Source: Rapana venosa
Taxonomy: Eukaryota; Mollusca; Gastropoda; Neogastropoda; Muricidae
Assembly (NCBI GenBank): GCA_028751875.1
Contig: CM054158.1
Span: 10,590,786 to 10,654,785, forward strand
Length of the DNA stretch: 64,000 nucleotides
Direction: 5' to 3'
Part shown: one piece after another, positions 10,216-23,400 of the stretch
Position numbering within the stretch: the stretch's first letter is position 1
Layout of the letters: each line of letters starts with the position of its first letter
The notes under the pieces: generated by a model
Database searches by the model: none
What the model was told of the DNA's origin: nothing
What the model saw: only the letters and a program-made list of their open reading frames with translations
Translations under genes and position numbers: made by a program

Positions 10216-12833
10216 CATTACGGACAAAATCCTTATTAAAGATATAGGTTCAATCTGTACATGTCTACTGTAGAAATATCTAAGGAATTAAAAAATACCT
10301 CTGATGTCATAGATGATAGAGAATTTGGATTGTTTTGAGAAAGACGTTGGTGGGGGTAATTGCATGCTTGCCCCTCCTTCTAAACATACTTTAATGACCT
10401 ATACAGGCATAGGCCTACACTATCTTCATAAGTTATTGAATAGAGGAACAGTTGTGGCGTAACAAAGGCGAAATTACCATGCTCCAAGCTTATGGAACTA
10501 ACAAGGCCAGTGTCTTTCTACAACATGATCTAACTTGATCCTTAACTTGAAGGTCAAACTGATCTGACCTGTGGGTTCCAATTCCATAAGGCTTAGTGGG
10601 ACTTTTGGACTCTGGTCGGCTTCTACCAGAGTGAGCGTGCTGTGGGCTCAGTGGGAAGACTGAGACCACACAGTCCAGCTTCAGTTACTTTATGAATGCA
10701 ACTTTGAACGTGTTGCTCAAATTACCTGACTAACACTGCAGGTGTCTGTATCTCTCGGGCCCGGTTGACGCCGGGATCTATTAAATTGATAAAAGGGTGT
10801 AGATGCACCCCTTTTAAGAAATCGAAAGCACAGACTTCCTACACAGCATTAAGTCACTTCATACTCATTCACCGACACATCAAGTCGATATTCTATATTA
10901 CAAAGGCAGAAAACGAAAAATCAGAACTCAGGCTCACAGTTTTATGACCTTTTTCAATGGCTTCAACACATTCCCCGCAACAATGATGTACAGACCTCTT
11001 ATTTTTCATATGGGAACAACAATGCAAATACACATCCATCCAGGGAAAAAATGGAACAATTATCGAAAAATCAACTTGTTCCCCCCAACCAGGCGCTGGC
11101 TCGTTTATTATCCCCCCCAATGGGACGGCGTCCTCTAAAGAAGACCGTTTAAATACCAAAATGCCCCTTCCAAAGGGTTCTGCAGAAAACTTCCCGTTTG
11201 AAGACCACACGCAAAATTTTCAACCCCCCCAGTGGGGGCCCCCGCAATGATTAATTCTGACCCTTCCATCCCAGCCCCAAATGTGCGACAGGTTTCGTAC
11301 AGCCTCAAAAACGCCCCACCCCCGACCCAACGACAGCCTCTCATGCGACCCCACCTACACGGCCCCCTGACGTACAAGGACCAGCCCTTACCTCTCTTTA
11401 AAAAGGGATCAATCAGATTCCATGTCCCCTGGAACCCTTTTTTTATGCAGATGTCAACGCCAACCAAACCCCCCCCCCCTGAATGACGGTGTCCCGGGGC
11501 CCAAAAGACAAACCCCCCCACGTCTACCAAAAGTGACGACCCTACATTCGAATTCTGAATTCACAATGATGTTTGACTACCTAGTTTTTACATTTCCCCT
11601 GAATTACTTGCCTGATTGTCATTGTTATGAGTATAGTCAATACATAATTATGTGTGTGGGGGTGTGAAATTAGTCTGTCTCTAGTCAATGGTTTTTAAAA
11701 AACATTGAAATCATACACTGGTGCATGGTGTGGGTGTGCGTGGGAAATGTTCGCACACGCACGTACGTGTTGCTATGTCGTACGTAAATTTTTAAGTTTT
11801 TATGTTTTCTAGCCCAAGTTTTTTTTCACAGTTTGATGTGTGTGTTTTGTGGCGTGTGTGTTGTGTGTGCGTGTGTGTATGTGTGTGCGCGCATGCGCCG
11901 TGTGTTTTTGTTTGTGTGGTGTGTGTGTTTTGTGACATTTTTATTTGAAGTCATTTTGCAATTTTTTAACCAATATAAATATACCTTTTTGTGTCTTTAA
12001 AGATATTTTAATGTGTATCAATCTGCCGTCAGTACTGTAATTACCCTTCATAGGATTTATTTAAGTGTTTTTTGACTTGACTTGACTTGAATTGACTACA
12101 TTTCTCCCCACCGCCAGCCCCCACCCTACCCAGCAGTGTCCGCCACCAGACTTCACCCAGCTCCAACTTTTCTGTCTAGGGTTACACTAGAAACTCTGGT
12201 GTGATAAATTCACACCTACCTAATACTCCACATTAAGTGTGTGTGTGGGGGTGGGGTGGGGGGTTGTATGCAAGTGCACCTATGTGTGCGTATGTGTGCA
12301 GGTACGTGGTGTTGTGTGGTGTTGAGAGTGTGGTGTGTGTGTGCTGTTTGGGAACAAGAATATGTAGGGGCGTTCATACGTGCAAGCATTTGTATGAACT
12401 CTTCCTTTAACCAACATTAGTTAAAAGCTGCATAACATCTTACAAGGGCTGATTCCTGTTTTCTGCTACCCATGGCCTTGAAATTCGATTTGGTGACAGT
12501 TTTTAAATTTTTATTACATATCAATTTGGGGACAGTTTAATTTTATATTATATATCTCTGTTTGTGCAGAACCCCGCCCACCCAGTGCTGCAGGTGAAGC
12601 AAACAGTGACAGGACACACCAGTGGCAAATCTCCTACACCAGGACCAAGCTTTCTGGAACAGTGCTGATTGTGCTCATCACTTTCTTTTCTTTTTTCTTT
12701 CTTTCTTTTCTTAAATCAATTTTCCAGACGTGCTAATTTTAGTTGTGCTTTTTATTCATATTTTGGGATCTTTTATTACAGGTGCTTTTCTGAGTCTGAC
12801 CTCGCTTTTTGGGTGATTAGTCGCTCGTTTTTT
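10216..12833. repeat. Clean copy of duplicated unit, non-coding
   Basis: Aligns with 15,381-18,250 (and therefore 31,765-34,634), for example CTGACTAACACTGCAGGTG at 10,728 and TGTGCTCATCACTTTCTT at 12,669. Compared with those copies it lacks the frequent one- and two-base insertions, so it is the better consensus. It contains GT-rich stretches at about 11,640-11,930 and 12,236-12,350 and a C-rich stretch near 11,220-11,520. No open frame has gene-like composition. Confidence 0.8.
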
Positions 12834-13735
12834 GCTATGAGACTGCCCATCTGTGTTTTCGAGATCCATCAAACCAACCACGTAATGCACGTACCAACTG
12901 TACAGTTGAGATCTCACTGCAGAACCAAGCGTCACCCACGTGTTCACGCGGCCCTCATCTTCGTGCTTTTCCTTGCCCATCCCTCTGGTGCAGTCACTGT
13001 CACCATCTGCACTGTGTCACAGTGTCCCAAGAGTAAGAAGTGTTTCCCGCTGTGACAGAAAAGAGTGTCGTCTGCTTCTGTTCCCTCACCTCCAACAGAC
13101 CTGGCAGTATACTCCGTATGCATTGTTGGCACTCCATTCTGTATCTCAAATGCATCCTTGTGCCAGCTATGGACGGTTCGCGATCTTCGTGGTCTTGTTC
13201 CTGAAGTGAAAGTAGGGGGGCGCTATGAAAATTTGTTATCTTGGTTTTTCACAAGGTTTTACCTTCTAAGTTCAGTGATAAACTTGCACACCCTGCACTT
13301 TTTTTTTATTACCTCTGTGGAACCAAATTTAAAGAAACAGTAAATAAGCTTTTTCGGAAAATGAGCTTGTCAAACACCCTCAACAGCCTTAAAGGTCCAA
13401 GCAACTAGAAAAGTTCAGGGAACACTGAATCATCTGAAAATGAAAACTTGAAGCAACAAACAAATGTTTTAAAGATGTTTTTGTGGAAGAAGGCGTTTGA
13501 TGAATTCATATTTGGTAGATTACAAACCACAGTAAACACGTCTGTCAATGACCAGAAAACACAACTGTTCACATAAAATCACCACTTTTAATGTCTTCCA
13601 AACAAACTTTGAGAGAAGTATAGACCACACATTTCAAAGAGCATGATGAAGCTACGTTTTTCTTACGGATTTTAAGGAGAAACAAAAAAACAAACACAAC
13701 GAACAGTGCCACCATTCCCAACTCATCAGTACAAC
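12834..13735. other. Unique-looking leader of the duplicated unit
   Basis: Good-quality sequence without the dense indels seen downstream. Several short overlapping open frames exist on both strands (up to about 100 codons), but none has a recognisable domain or consistent codon bias. It could be an untranslated region or unknown repeat; I make no gene call. The clean unit ending at 12,833 is followed directly by this leader, so the arrangement looks like a tandem array of a roughly 5.4-kb unit. Confidence 0.5.
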
Positions 13736-13739
13736 ACAA

Positions 13740-14870
13740 AGTAGTCCTGTTTATGATAACTCGTAACAATAGCAAGATACACGTGATTAAAGTATGAATA
13801 AACTGTGACATAGTCGAATAACTGTGACTATAGTATGAAAACTGTGATTTGTACCCATACATAACCTCGTGCACTATACCATGACAACGTGACTATAGTA
13901 TACAACTGGGACTATAGTATGATCACTGTGACTATAGTATGATCGACAGTGACATAGCTACTACATAACCTGCACTATATATGATAACTGTGACTATATA
14001 TGATAACTGTGGCTATACCATTAATAACTGTGACTATTAGTTATCGATAAATGTGACTGTACCCCATAATAACTGTGATACTCAAGTATGATAACTGAGA
14101 CTATAGTATGATAACTCTGTGACTAATACGTTAATGGTAACCTGTGACTGTTCCCATAATAACTCGACCTGTAATCTAAAATACCTGTGACTATAGCAAT
14201 GATAACTGTGACTAATAGTATGATAACTGTGACACTACAGTATGATCATCCTGTACACTATCTACTGACCTAATAACTGTGACTATAGTAATGAATAACT
14301 CTGGCAAGCCACCAAGATAACTGTGATTAATAGTATGCACTACGCCCGGACAAGACGACAATACACTATTACTATATACAATATCGCATAACTGTGACTA
14401 TAGTATGATTAACTGTGGACTAATAGTATGATAACTGTGACTGTAGTAATGATAACTGTGACTTTATATGAGAACTTGACTATATCATAGATAACTGACC
14501 ATAGTATGATTGTGAGTTGCCTATACTTGTGTTCTGTGACTCTAGCAAGATAACTTGTGACCGTGGCATGACAAACTGTGTAACCGTGCATGAATAACGT
14601 GTGACTGTGTACAAACTGATAACTTGTGACTGTGGCGCATGATAGTGTGACTGTGGCATGATAACGTGTGACTGTGGGGATAACTTGTGACTGGTCTGCG
14701 GATGATAACTTTGTGACTGCGTGGCATGATAACGTGTGATTGTGGCGTGTCACTTGTGACTGAGGCATGATAACGTGTGAACTGTGGCATGATAACTTGT
14801 GATCCGCGATGCTGATAACTAGGACTGTTGGTCATGCGATAACCTTGTGACTGTGCCATGATACCGCCAT
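13740..14870 (+). repeat. Minisatellite, error-rich copy
   Basis: Same ATAACTGTGACTATAGTATG array and 21-bp TGTGACTGTGGCATG zone as at 8,869-9,720, but with insertions, deletions and substitutions in nearly every monomer, so the higher-order pattern and open frame are lost. Confidence 0.92.
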
Positions 14871-15049
14871 CTGCTGTCACATCTCTGTCACATCTCCACT
14901 GCTGTCACAGATCTCTCCTTCACATCGTCCACTGCTGTCACCATCTTCACTGCTATCACATCAAATCCTCTTTTACTTTTCTGAAACTAATGACAAGAAC
15001 AAAACGCGGAAAGACCATGGATTGGCGTTCTCACGAGTCATTATTCCTC

Positions 15050-15385
15050 CGTGGAAGCCGGGGGCCTCTCAGTATTACCAGCAATCCCCCCCTACTGGAA
15101 ATTCTGACTAGATTCCTCCTCTCTCTATCCTTCTCTTTCCTAACTCTGCCTTTCTCTTTTCTCATGTCACCTCCTACTTGTCACATCTATTTTCTTGGTC
15201 CATTCTCCTGCCCTCTTTTGCCCAGAATAAACATCAAAGGACAACAATTTTCTCTCTCATGAATCGGGATGCATTGTACCTGACTTGTCAGGCGCTTAAC
15301 GGAGCAGGCAACGCATTTTATCGCTCATATGAAAAGTCAATGGTTGTTGCTGTATGAGCGATTCAATGCGAAGAAGAAGAAAGCT
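15050..15385 (+). mobile_element. DR-3 dispersed repeat, copy 2 (error-rich)
   Basis: Follows copy 1 block by block: GCCGGGGGCCTCTCAGTATT at 15,058, CCTGACTTGTCAGGCGCTTA at 15,279, and GAAGAAGAAGAAAG at about 15,370. It differs from copy 1 mainly by small insertions. It lies inside the exact duplication. Confidence 0.75.
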
Positions 15386-18300
15386 CCATTATCCAAAATC
15401 TTCTATTAAAGATATTTTTTATCGTTCAATTCTGTACAAGTCTACTGTAGATCTCATATCTAAGGAATTCAACAAAATAATCTGACTGCGTCATAGATGA
15501 TAGAGAATTTGGCATTGAGTTTTTGAAAAGACGTGGGTGGGGGTAATTGCCTCATGCTTGCCGTCCTTCTTAATACTTTAATGACCACACCGGCATAGGC
15601 CCTAACACTATCTTCATAATATTGAATAGAGGAACAGTTTGTGGCGTAACCCAAAGCGCCAATTCACATGCACCACGCTCTATGGAACTTAACAAGGCCC
15701 ATTGTCTTTTCTACAACCATGATCAAAATTGTCCCTTAACTGAAGGTCAAACTGATCTCTGCACCTCTGTGGGTTCCTCCATAAGGCTTATGGGACTTTT
15801 TTGGACTCTGGTCGGCTTCTACCAAGTGAGCGTCGCTGTGGCTCATGGGAAGACTGAGACTCTACAACAGCTCCCAGTTCATTACTATTTATGAATGCCA
15901 CTTTTGCGAACGTCTGTTGCTCACAATTACCTGACTAACACGCAGGTGTCTGTACTCTCGGGCCCGTTAGACGCCGGATCTATCTCAATATGATAGAATG
16001 TGTAGAGTCAGCCTCTGATCTAATAGTCCTGAAGCACAATGCACGTCCCATACACAGCAGCCTGCAATCTACATGTACATCTTCACTGAACCTCAGTCAC
16101 CCACGACAACATCCCCAGTCAGATATTCTATATTTACCAGGCAGAAATCGAAACATCAGCAACTCAGGTCTCCAGTCTGCATGAACTTATCTCTCCAATG
16201 GCTTCAACACACCTCCCCGCAACAATGATGACGCACCTCATTAATTTTTTCAATTACTGCGGAATCAACACAGCAAATACACATCCATCACAGGCAATAA
16301 ATGGACCCCACAACTTCATCAGACAATATCCCCCGCATGTTTTCGAGCCCCAAGCCCAGGCTTGCGGCACTTCAGAGGATCAATATATCCCTCCAATGGA
16401 AACGGCGTCCCTCTACAACGCAGACCGTAACTTATCCAATAATGTCCCTTGCCCAAGTGGTGTTCGCAGAAAACTCACGTTTGATAAGAACCACACGCAC
16501 ATTTTTACAACCGCCAGTGGGGCCCCACGCAATGATTTATATTCTGACCCGTTCCTCCCAGCCCAAAGTGGCAAGACCGGTTAGCGTACAGCCCATATAC
16601 GCCGACCCCCTACACAACGACAGCCTCTCAAAGTCGACCCACCTACACGCCCACTGACGCACAGAGGCCGCACCCTTACCACTGCTTCAAAAAGGGTATC
16701 CACACATCGATTCCATTGTCCCCTGGATACCCTTATTTTCATCATCGCAGATTTCAGGAACGCCAACCTACCCCTCAACCCCTGAACTTGACGGTGTCTG
16801 GCCATCAGACAAACCCTCCCACGTCTACCAAGTGACGACCACAGTCGAATTCTGAATTCACAATGATGTTCACTACCTAGTTTTTTACCATTTCTCCTGA
16901 ATTACTTGCCTGATTGTCATTAGTTATGAGTATAGTCACACTTACATAATTATGTGTGTGGCCCTGAAACTAGTCTGTCTTCTGTCAAGGTCCTTTAAAA
17001 CATTGATACTCATACACGGGTGCATGGTGTGGTGTGGCGTGGGTATGCTTCGCACACGCACGTACGTGTTCGCGTATGTGCGTACGTATAATAATAAGTT
17101 TTTTCTGCTCTTCTAGTCACATGTTCTTTTTTCACAGTTATGTGTTTGTGTGTGCCGCTGTGTGTTGTGTGCGTGTCGGTATGTGTTGGCGCGCATGCGC
17201 ACGTGTGTGTGTTTGCTTGTGGTGCTGTGTGTTTTGTGCGACATTTTTTATTTGATCACGCTCCATTTTGCAATGTATCTAACCAATATGAAACCTAGCC
17301 TTTTTTGTGTCTTTGGAGATAATTTATCGTGTATCAATCTGCCTGCGTCCAGTACTGGCTCAATTACCCTTCATAGGATGACATTTAAGTGTTTTTGAGA
17401 GCACTTGACTTGACTTGAAATGTAATACACCTTCTACCCCACCGCCCACGCCCCCACCCCTACCAGCACTCTGTCCGCCCCCAGCCACTTCACCCAGCTC
17501 AACGTTTCTCTCTCTAGCGTACACTAGAAACTCTGCGGTGTGCGATCAAATTCCACCACCTAATACTCCACATTAAGTGTGTGTGTGGGGGGTGGGGTGG
17601 GTGTGGTATGCCAAGCGTGCACCTATGTGTGCCGTAATGCTGTGGCAGGTACGTTGTGTGGTGTGTGTGTGTGCTGTGTGAGAGTTGTGTGTGTCTGGGT
17701 GTGTCCGTGTTGTGAGCTCTGTCGTAACAAGAAATATGTAGGTAGCGTTCATACTATGCAGTGCATTTTTGTATGAACTCTTCCTTTAACAATCATTCTA
17801 CGTTAGAAGCTGGCATAACATCTACAAGGACTGATTCCTGTGTTCTGCAACCCATGGCCCTTGAAATGTCCGCCTCTATGGTGACAGTTTAATTTGTATT
17901 ACATATCAATTTGAGACAGTTTAAGTTTATATTATATATCTCTTGACATTTGTCGCTCGAGCACGCCCACCCATCGCAGTGCGACGCCAACAGCAGACAG
18001 GACCACACCAGTGGCCAACTCCTACACCAGGTCCAAGCTTATCTGTAGCAACAGTGCTGATTGTGCTCATCACTTTCTTTTCTATTTTTCTTCTTCTTCT
18101 TTCTATTCTCTTAAATCATATTTTTCCAGGAACTGTGCTGATCGTAGTTCGCTCATATTTATTCATATTCTGGCATCTTTTATTTACAGGTCTTTACTGT
18201 ATTGTATCTGACCTCGCTTGTTGAGGGTGATTTAGCGGTCGCTCTGTTGTTTGTTGTTTGTTGTTGCGTTGTTGTTTTAATCCCCTTTTCTCTCGGTAAC

Positions 18301-18390
18301 CAACCACGCCACCTGTCGGCATTCTTCCCCCCCAAACTAACAGTCGGCCTGATTGAGTTAACACACAAATTGTGTGCTATAGAGTTGTAA
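15386..18390. repeat. Error-rich paralogue of 10,216-12,833, non-coding
   Basis: Collinear with the clean unit, with an extra base roughly every 10-20 positions. GT-rich tracts lie at about 17,000-17,240 and 17,575-17,710. Open frames found here differ from those in the clean unit, which argues that none is a gene. The similarity fades near 18,250. Confidence 0.75.
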
Positions 18391-18399
18391 CAGATTTAA

Positions 18400-18760
18400 C
18401 TCCTTTTCTCTCCCCCCACCCTTCCACCCCTATATCCCTATCAACCTCTTCACTTCCGCCTGACACCCCCCCCCCCATCCTGTACCCTCACACCTTCCCC
18501 CCCTCTCTTCCGTCCACCTGCCCTCCCCCCCCCCTACCTCGACCTCACGACCCCCCCTCTCTTCTCAGGTCAGTCCTCTCCTCTCAAGCCTCCCTCCCAC
18601 CCCCTTCATACACTCGCTCGCCTCCTCACTCCTTCTCCTCTCCCACTTACCCCACCTACTCACTTCCCCCCTCCCCCCCCCCCCCCTCCCCGCTAATATT
18701 ATTCCATTGCCTCTTCTCTTTCTCCTCTCCTAACTTCCCCATTCTTGTATCACACTAATA
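18400..18760. repeat. C/T-rich low-complexity tract
   Basis: Dominated by CCCCCC, CTCTCC and CCACC runs with few G. It gives a long Pro/Ser open frame that is only a composition artefact. It lies just 5' of LINE-A and is repeated at 34,784-35,144 by the exact duplication. Confidence 0.85.
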
Positions 18761-18789
18761 CATCCTCACTGACAAACTAAACCTCAATA

Positions 18790-21700
18790 GATGTATTCAA
18801 GACCAATTTCCATGGCCCCAAGGGATGGATTACGAATTTGCCACTAATTAAACCAGCAGTCAATAAAACAACTCGAAGCTATAACCACACGACTCATCAC
18901 AACAAGCAAACCATTTTCAACACATACTAGGGCTTTCCGATTCAAGACTTTCAGCAACACATAACCAACACTGACATTCCATTCACCAGGATATAAAATC
19001 GTGCGAGCAGATCCACACACAGCCCAAAGAACACAGGTCTCCTAATCTATATGAGTGAGTCTGAACTTTCACCACGTCCTGTTCCATCTTGAACGATACG
19101 AAGTAGAATCCAACCTGGATTGAAGTTCACTATAAGACAAAGCGTTGCAGCACCTATTTATAATACGGGTTCTGCTACAGAAATCCACCAGAAATAGAAA
19201 AATTGGAAGACAAAATTTGACTCCATGATGAATGTAGACCAATTAGAACATCTACAGGTGAAAATTTCTTACAAGGTTTTTTTTTTGAAAAAATTTATTT
19301 AATATTGACCTCGCAGCAAAAGTAAACAATCAACTTCGGACCCAGTTTATGAACTCATTCAAATCATCACCAATTAGTTACTTAAACACAAGAGTCACTA
19401 TCAAAATCTAACACAATTAATTGATTACAATCTACATGTCAGACCCTAAAAATATCATAGTCAATGTCTGTCCCTGTATATAACAGCAGCGAGATTCCCT
19501 ACCCAGCCTCCTCTACCACATGGTCACCAAAAGGACACAAAAATTCCTAAAACCTGGCCATCTAAACCACAATAACCTAACGCTGACTCTCGGCAAAATA
19601 TAATGAAGCAGACTTTTCTTACTAGAGTTTATAGCAGTTCCATGCTCTCTGGACAATCATCTCAATATTACTTCGCGATCCAGTCCTGGCATTAGCAGTC
19701 TCGGGATAAACGTGTTTTTACTGAACTCTATAACAAACCTGCCCCATTAAAAACCATAAAGGATCAAACATTGTCCCGGAAAGCGCTTGGTTCTACAAAA
19801 GGCACTAGAAGAAGCATGCTTATCTTATGAGAACCTTATTAAAAGAACATACAATATTATGAGCGAGGCATAAAACAAAAAGAAATACCATAAACTCACA
19901 AAAACGGCGAGAGAATAAGGCAAATATCTCTCCAAGACTACTTCATCCAATCAAAATTCCAAGCCTGTAACGGAAGGCAATCAATCAAATAACAAATAAA
20001 CATTTGTCTTCCAAGCTAATGTATTCAAAGTGAATTTTTCTGCAGAAAAAGTTTAACAATCATTCATTATATTTCATCTAAAATAATTAGCATTGAATAA
20101 CTCAAAGTTCCAATTGCGCTCTCAATGAACTAAAACAATACTGCCAAGAAAAAGCCGAATTCCATCGCACACTCACATACAATTCATAATACTGCTTCTG
20201 ACGTCTATACAACTCTATCTGACTCACATCAACAAACCAAGTACGCTTGGACTCTCGAATGGAATAGATGTCAGAATAAGAAACTCTCAGCTCCAGTCTT
20301 CATACAGACCACTCTGACACATATCTATAAACTTTGCCTTCATAAGAACTATTTCCCAACGCCTTCAAAACTGCCTAAGGTGATTCCCGAACCACCAATC
20401 TGGAGACACCTTCCGATCCCTCAAAATTATCAGCGCCAATCTCTATTATATCTCCCCTTTTCAAACCCTTTGGAAAAAACATAATGATAACAATTCACCA
20501 GTCCACATATAGATATTAACAACTTACTTCATCCAAAATCACATCTGTGATTTAGAAGAAATCATCATGGTGCCATACGGAATTGACTAGTCCCTTGTAG
20601 ACAAACGGCTTGTCAAACATTAAGACAATAAATTTTGTGGAGTATTATTTGTAGATTTCAAAAAAGCATCTATCGATTCACAAATTGCCACCCGCAGACT
20701 TCTCATTCTACAAAGCTAGACATATATAATCTCTCTCACAAATACTTTTAGAACTTCCTTCACCCTTTCTCTTATCTTACAAACAGTCAACACTGGTTTC
20801 AACATACACCGTCCTCATCCCACACAAAACCCATTCATTATGGAGTATCACAGGATCCATCTTAGGATCTCTCTCTTTTCAATTATACATAAATGACCTT
20901 TCCTCTCCATATCTCAATCCCAAATCGCGTCACACCTCTCTTTGCTGATGACACAACATCACATACAACCATACCCGATACTTAACCTCTCTTCGCAAAG
21001 ATCTATTGCAAAAAAGCACTGATGATCTTGTCAAATGAACTTAACAAAACCACACCGTCCCCACTCCCCCCAAAACAAATACATGTAATCACTTCCATGC
21101 ACAAAAGCGCCAAAAATCTATCTCATAACTCTATCTTCACACTCCATATTAAAAATGAAGCAATCGAACAAGCCTCTCACTTTACAAAGTTCTAGAGTCC
21201 AACAATTGATGAAAACTCAGCTGGTACCCATCACATACCCCAACTGAGCAAATGCATGTCTCAATAGAGTATACCAATCTTCTGACCCCTACAATATCAA
21301 ACATCTCTCCTCTTGACTTTCATCACAGATAACTATTCTTTCAACTTATATACAAACTTCAAACAGATTACGCTTCAATCCCCTTCTTGTAGCATTCTGC
21401 TATTGCAACACTAATGAAATCATTATTAATTATGTGTAAACGTAGCTCTTAAACTGGTCCTTCTGAAGAAACTTACTAGAAGAGAGACTTCTACTCATTA
21501 AATATTATTCCCTACACCAAAGACGAAGATTCTAACAAAGCTCCTATGATGTTTTAATGATCTACTTTACAGGAACTCCTGGTTCCCTCATCCTTAAAAG
21601 ACAAGTTCCCAATGAATCACCTTCCAGAAATACTGAAAAGCCGATGTTGCTCGAACCCACAATAGATTTGTTTAAATCTAGCTTACTTTCACTCTCAGGG

Positions 21701-22020
21701 CCTGTGCTTGTGGAAATCCCTTCCTGACTCATTTAGACATCACCCAACTCAACCTCTTCAAAAGGTCTCATCTTTTCATCACTTGATGCATCATAAATAA
21801 ACTAATCACCTTGATCCGTTGGAAACAAAGTAAATCTATCCTCCCCTTCACATTACACCCCAATTATCTCTCTCTACTCTCTCCATCCTCCTCCTCTCTC
21901 TCTCTCTCTCTCTTCGTCTCTCTCTCTCTCTATTACCATTAAATGTACCCTTACGGGCGGGGACTGGCATGTAAAAAAAGAGCACATGTGTGCTATTCAT
22001 CTTCCTCGAAATAAAACTAT
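18790..22020 (+). mobile_element. LINE-A, CR1/Jockey-like non-LTR retrotransposon (inactive)
   Basis: Protein landmarks appear in the right order but in shifting frames. A linker motif resembling TRVT...TLID lies at 19,388-19,425, and PLKTIK at 19,744-19,761. In the RT domain, VDFKKA (catalytic Asp block) is at 20,651-20,668, GSILG at 20,853-20,867 followed by YIND, and FADDT (active-site Asp pair) at 20,941-20,955. A C-terminal block resembling GP-LW-SLPDS-R lies at 21,698-21,745, with coding ending near 21,790. A 3' UTR follows with a CT tract and the tail CGGGGACTGG...GCACATG...CCTCGAAATAAAA at 21,957-22,015. No apurinic endonuclease motif could be read in the 5' third, so the start is approximate. 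The order is typical of the Jockey/CR1 group. Numerous frameshifts prevent function, and many may be consensus errors, since the adjoining sequence is indel-rich too. Confidence 0.85.
21865..21935. repeat. (CT)n microsatellite in LINE-A 3' UTR
   Basis: Runs of CTCTCTCT between the LINE-A stop region and its 3' tail. A matching tract is present in the degraded copy at 1,975-2,085. Confidence 0.85.
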
Positions 22021-22690
22021 AATCTGTCATTGCGCGCATTGTCCTTGTCATTGTCCTCTTCCTCTCTCCTCTCCCCTTCTCTCACTCCCCTTCCTCCTCC
22101 TCTCTCTCTCTCTCTCCTCTCCCCCTCTCTCCTCCTCCTCCTGTGGTATGAGAGTGAATGTTTACTTGTAATGCTTTGTGCCTACTTCCAAACTGCCATC
22201 AAAAATGATTTCTTTCCACTATTCTTTCTTCTTTATCATGACTCTAGAGCGCGATCTTAACATACAATATTAAATCACAGTGAGTGCTAATGGCTGCTAG
22301 CTCGCTTGATGAAATGAAAATTTGTATGCAATCATTCATATCATCACATATGCTACTCTCTGTACACTCTCTGTCCTCTCCCGTACCCCTTCCTCCCTCC
22401 TCGTCACTCTCTCTCTCGTCACCACTCTCTCTCGTCTATCCTTTTAATGTTTGCCTTATAGAATTTAATTGTCCTGTTTACAATAAGTATCCTTTGAATA
22501 CTTTTATTTAATATTTCAGTTCTTTTAAATGCCGAAAGTCTTTGACTGTAATTTGCGATTAGTGAATGTTTTATTTTTGATATCTTGTTTTGAGTGTACC
22601 AATTACATGTATAGCTAATTCCAATGTGCAGATGTCCTCTCTTCCTCCATGACTATACTCCATATCATCATAAAGAGACCTCGATTCGGC
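22021..22690. other. LINE-A downstream flank with CT tracts
   Basis: Begins with TCATTG/TCCT repeats, then CT-rich tracts at about 22,060-22,140 and 22,365-22,440 separated by AT-rich sequence. The part 22,560-22,690 recurs, smeared, at 4,280-4,440. No gene seen. Confidence 0.55.
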
Positions 22691-22800
22691 ATTGATGCAT
22701 GGTGTGCGAGTGTGCGCGCCCGCGCGTGTGGTTGTGTGACGTGTGTGTGTGTGTGCGTGTGTGTGTCGTGTGTGTGTGTACGTGTACGTGTGCATGGAGT
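22691..22800. repeat. GT/GC-rich microsatellite
   Basis: GTGTGCGCGCCCGCGCGTG followed by (GT)n with CGTG interruptions. The degraded counterpart is at 4,440-4,660. Confidence 0.8.
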
Positions 22801-23294
22801 CAACGCAAAATTGCTTTTACAATAATTCTCCTAAGTCTGCTATTACAATATTGTGTTTTGTGTCGTTTACCTATTGCTGTACTGCTTCCCATAACCAGCA
22901 CAATAAATTTTTGACGTTTCTTTCCTGCTAGCCAAAATGATACTATTTACATGTTTCTTATCCTTTAATTATGGAGATTTTGCTTTTGCGTTTGGTCTCT
23001 GCTTTGGTTTGAGGCTTCGGTTTTTCTTTCTGCGAGGGGGGGTTCATTTGGTTGCTCCCCTCTCCCCTTGGTTGGTTTGCCGAGCTTTTGACTTTCTCTT
23101 GTTTCTTTGCTTTCTTTTCGCGCGGCTTGATTCTGTGTTTTTCTGTCACATTTGGCTTACTTTCTTCCTTGTTGCTTTTTTCTCTCTCTCTTTTTCGGTG
23201 ATTTCTTGTCGGGCCTTTTGTGTAGATATATTTTCCCCGTATACTGTCTGTGAGGCTATCTGCGCTATGGACGTTATTTTTATATTATTATCAT
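22801..23294. other. Paralogous flank, no gene supported
   Basis: T-rich sequence; the plus-strand open frame 22,937-23,296 (119 codons) is Phe/Leu/Cys-rich. The collinear degraded copy at 4,757-5,235 does not preserve this frame. It may be the 3' UTR of a second LINE, because it ends in the LINE-A type tail. Confidence 0.4.
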
Positions 23295-23400
23295 AAATTA
23301 TATTCCTAAGGGCGGGGACTGATGAACAAAGAGCACATGGGTGCCTATATTCATTATCCTCGAAATAAAAAAAATGTCACTCGTCATTGTCATTGTCCCC
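23295..23400 (+). mobile_element. Second LINE-A type 3' tail
   Basis: CCTAAGGGCGGGGACTGATG, then AGAGCACATGGGTGC, then CCTCGAAATAAAA and TCATTGTCATTGTC. It matches the LINE-A terminus at 21,950-22,050 and the degraded copy at 5,236-5,335. No RT remains directly upstream, so this is a 5'-truncated element or the end of a non-autonomous relative. Confidence 0.75.

Larger units (their letters stand above)
12834..20513. repeat. Exact 7,680-bp duplication, copy 1
   Basis: The block begins at GCTATGAGACTGCCC and ends at CCACATATAGA. It is repeated at 29,218-36,897 with a constant offset of 16,384 bp; every stretch I compared is identical. The left flanks differ (T at 12,833 against C at 29,217) and so do the right flanks (T at 20,514 against G at 36,898). 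The breakpoint at 20,513 lies in the middle of LINE-A. Confidence 0.97.

Noticed and set aside
16198..16657. Two overlapping open frames of 118-128 codons in the duplicated block
   Set aside because: The clean paralogue at 11.0-11.5 kb has different frames at the same place, so they are created by indels in an error-rich copy.
18372..18758. Pro/Ser-rich protein
   Set aside because: A pyrimidine tract read as codons; no other evidence.
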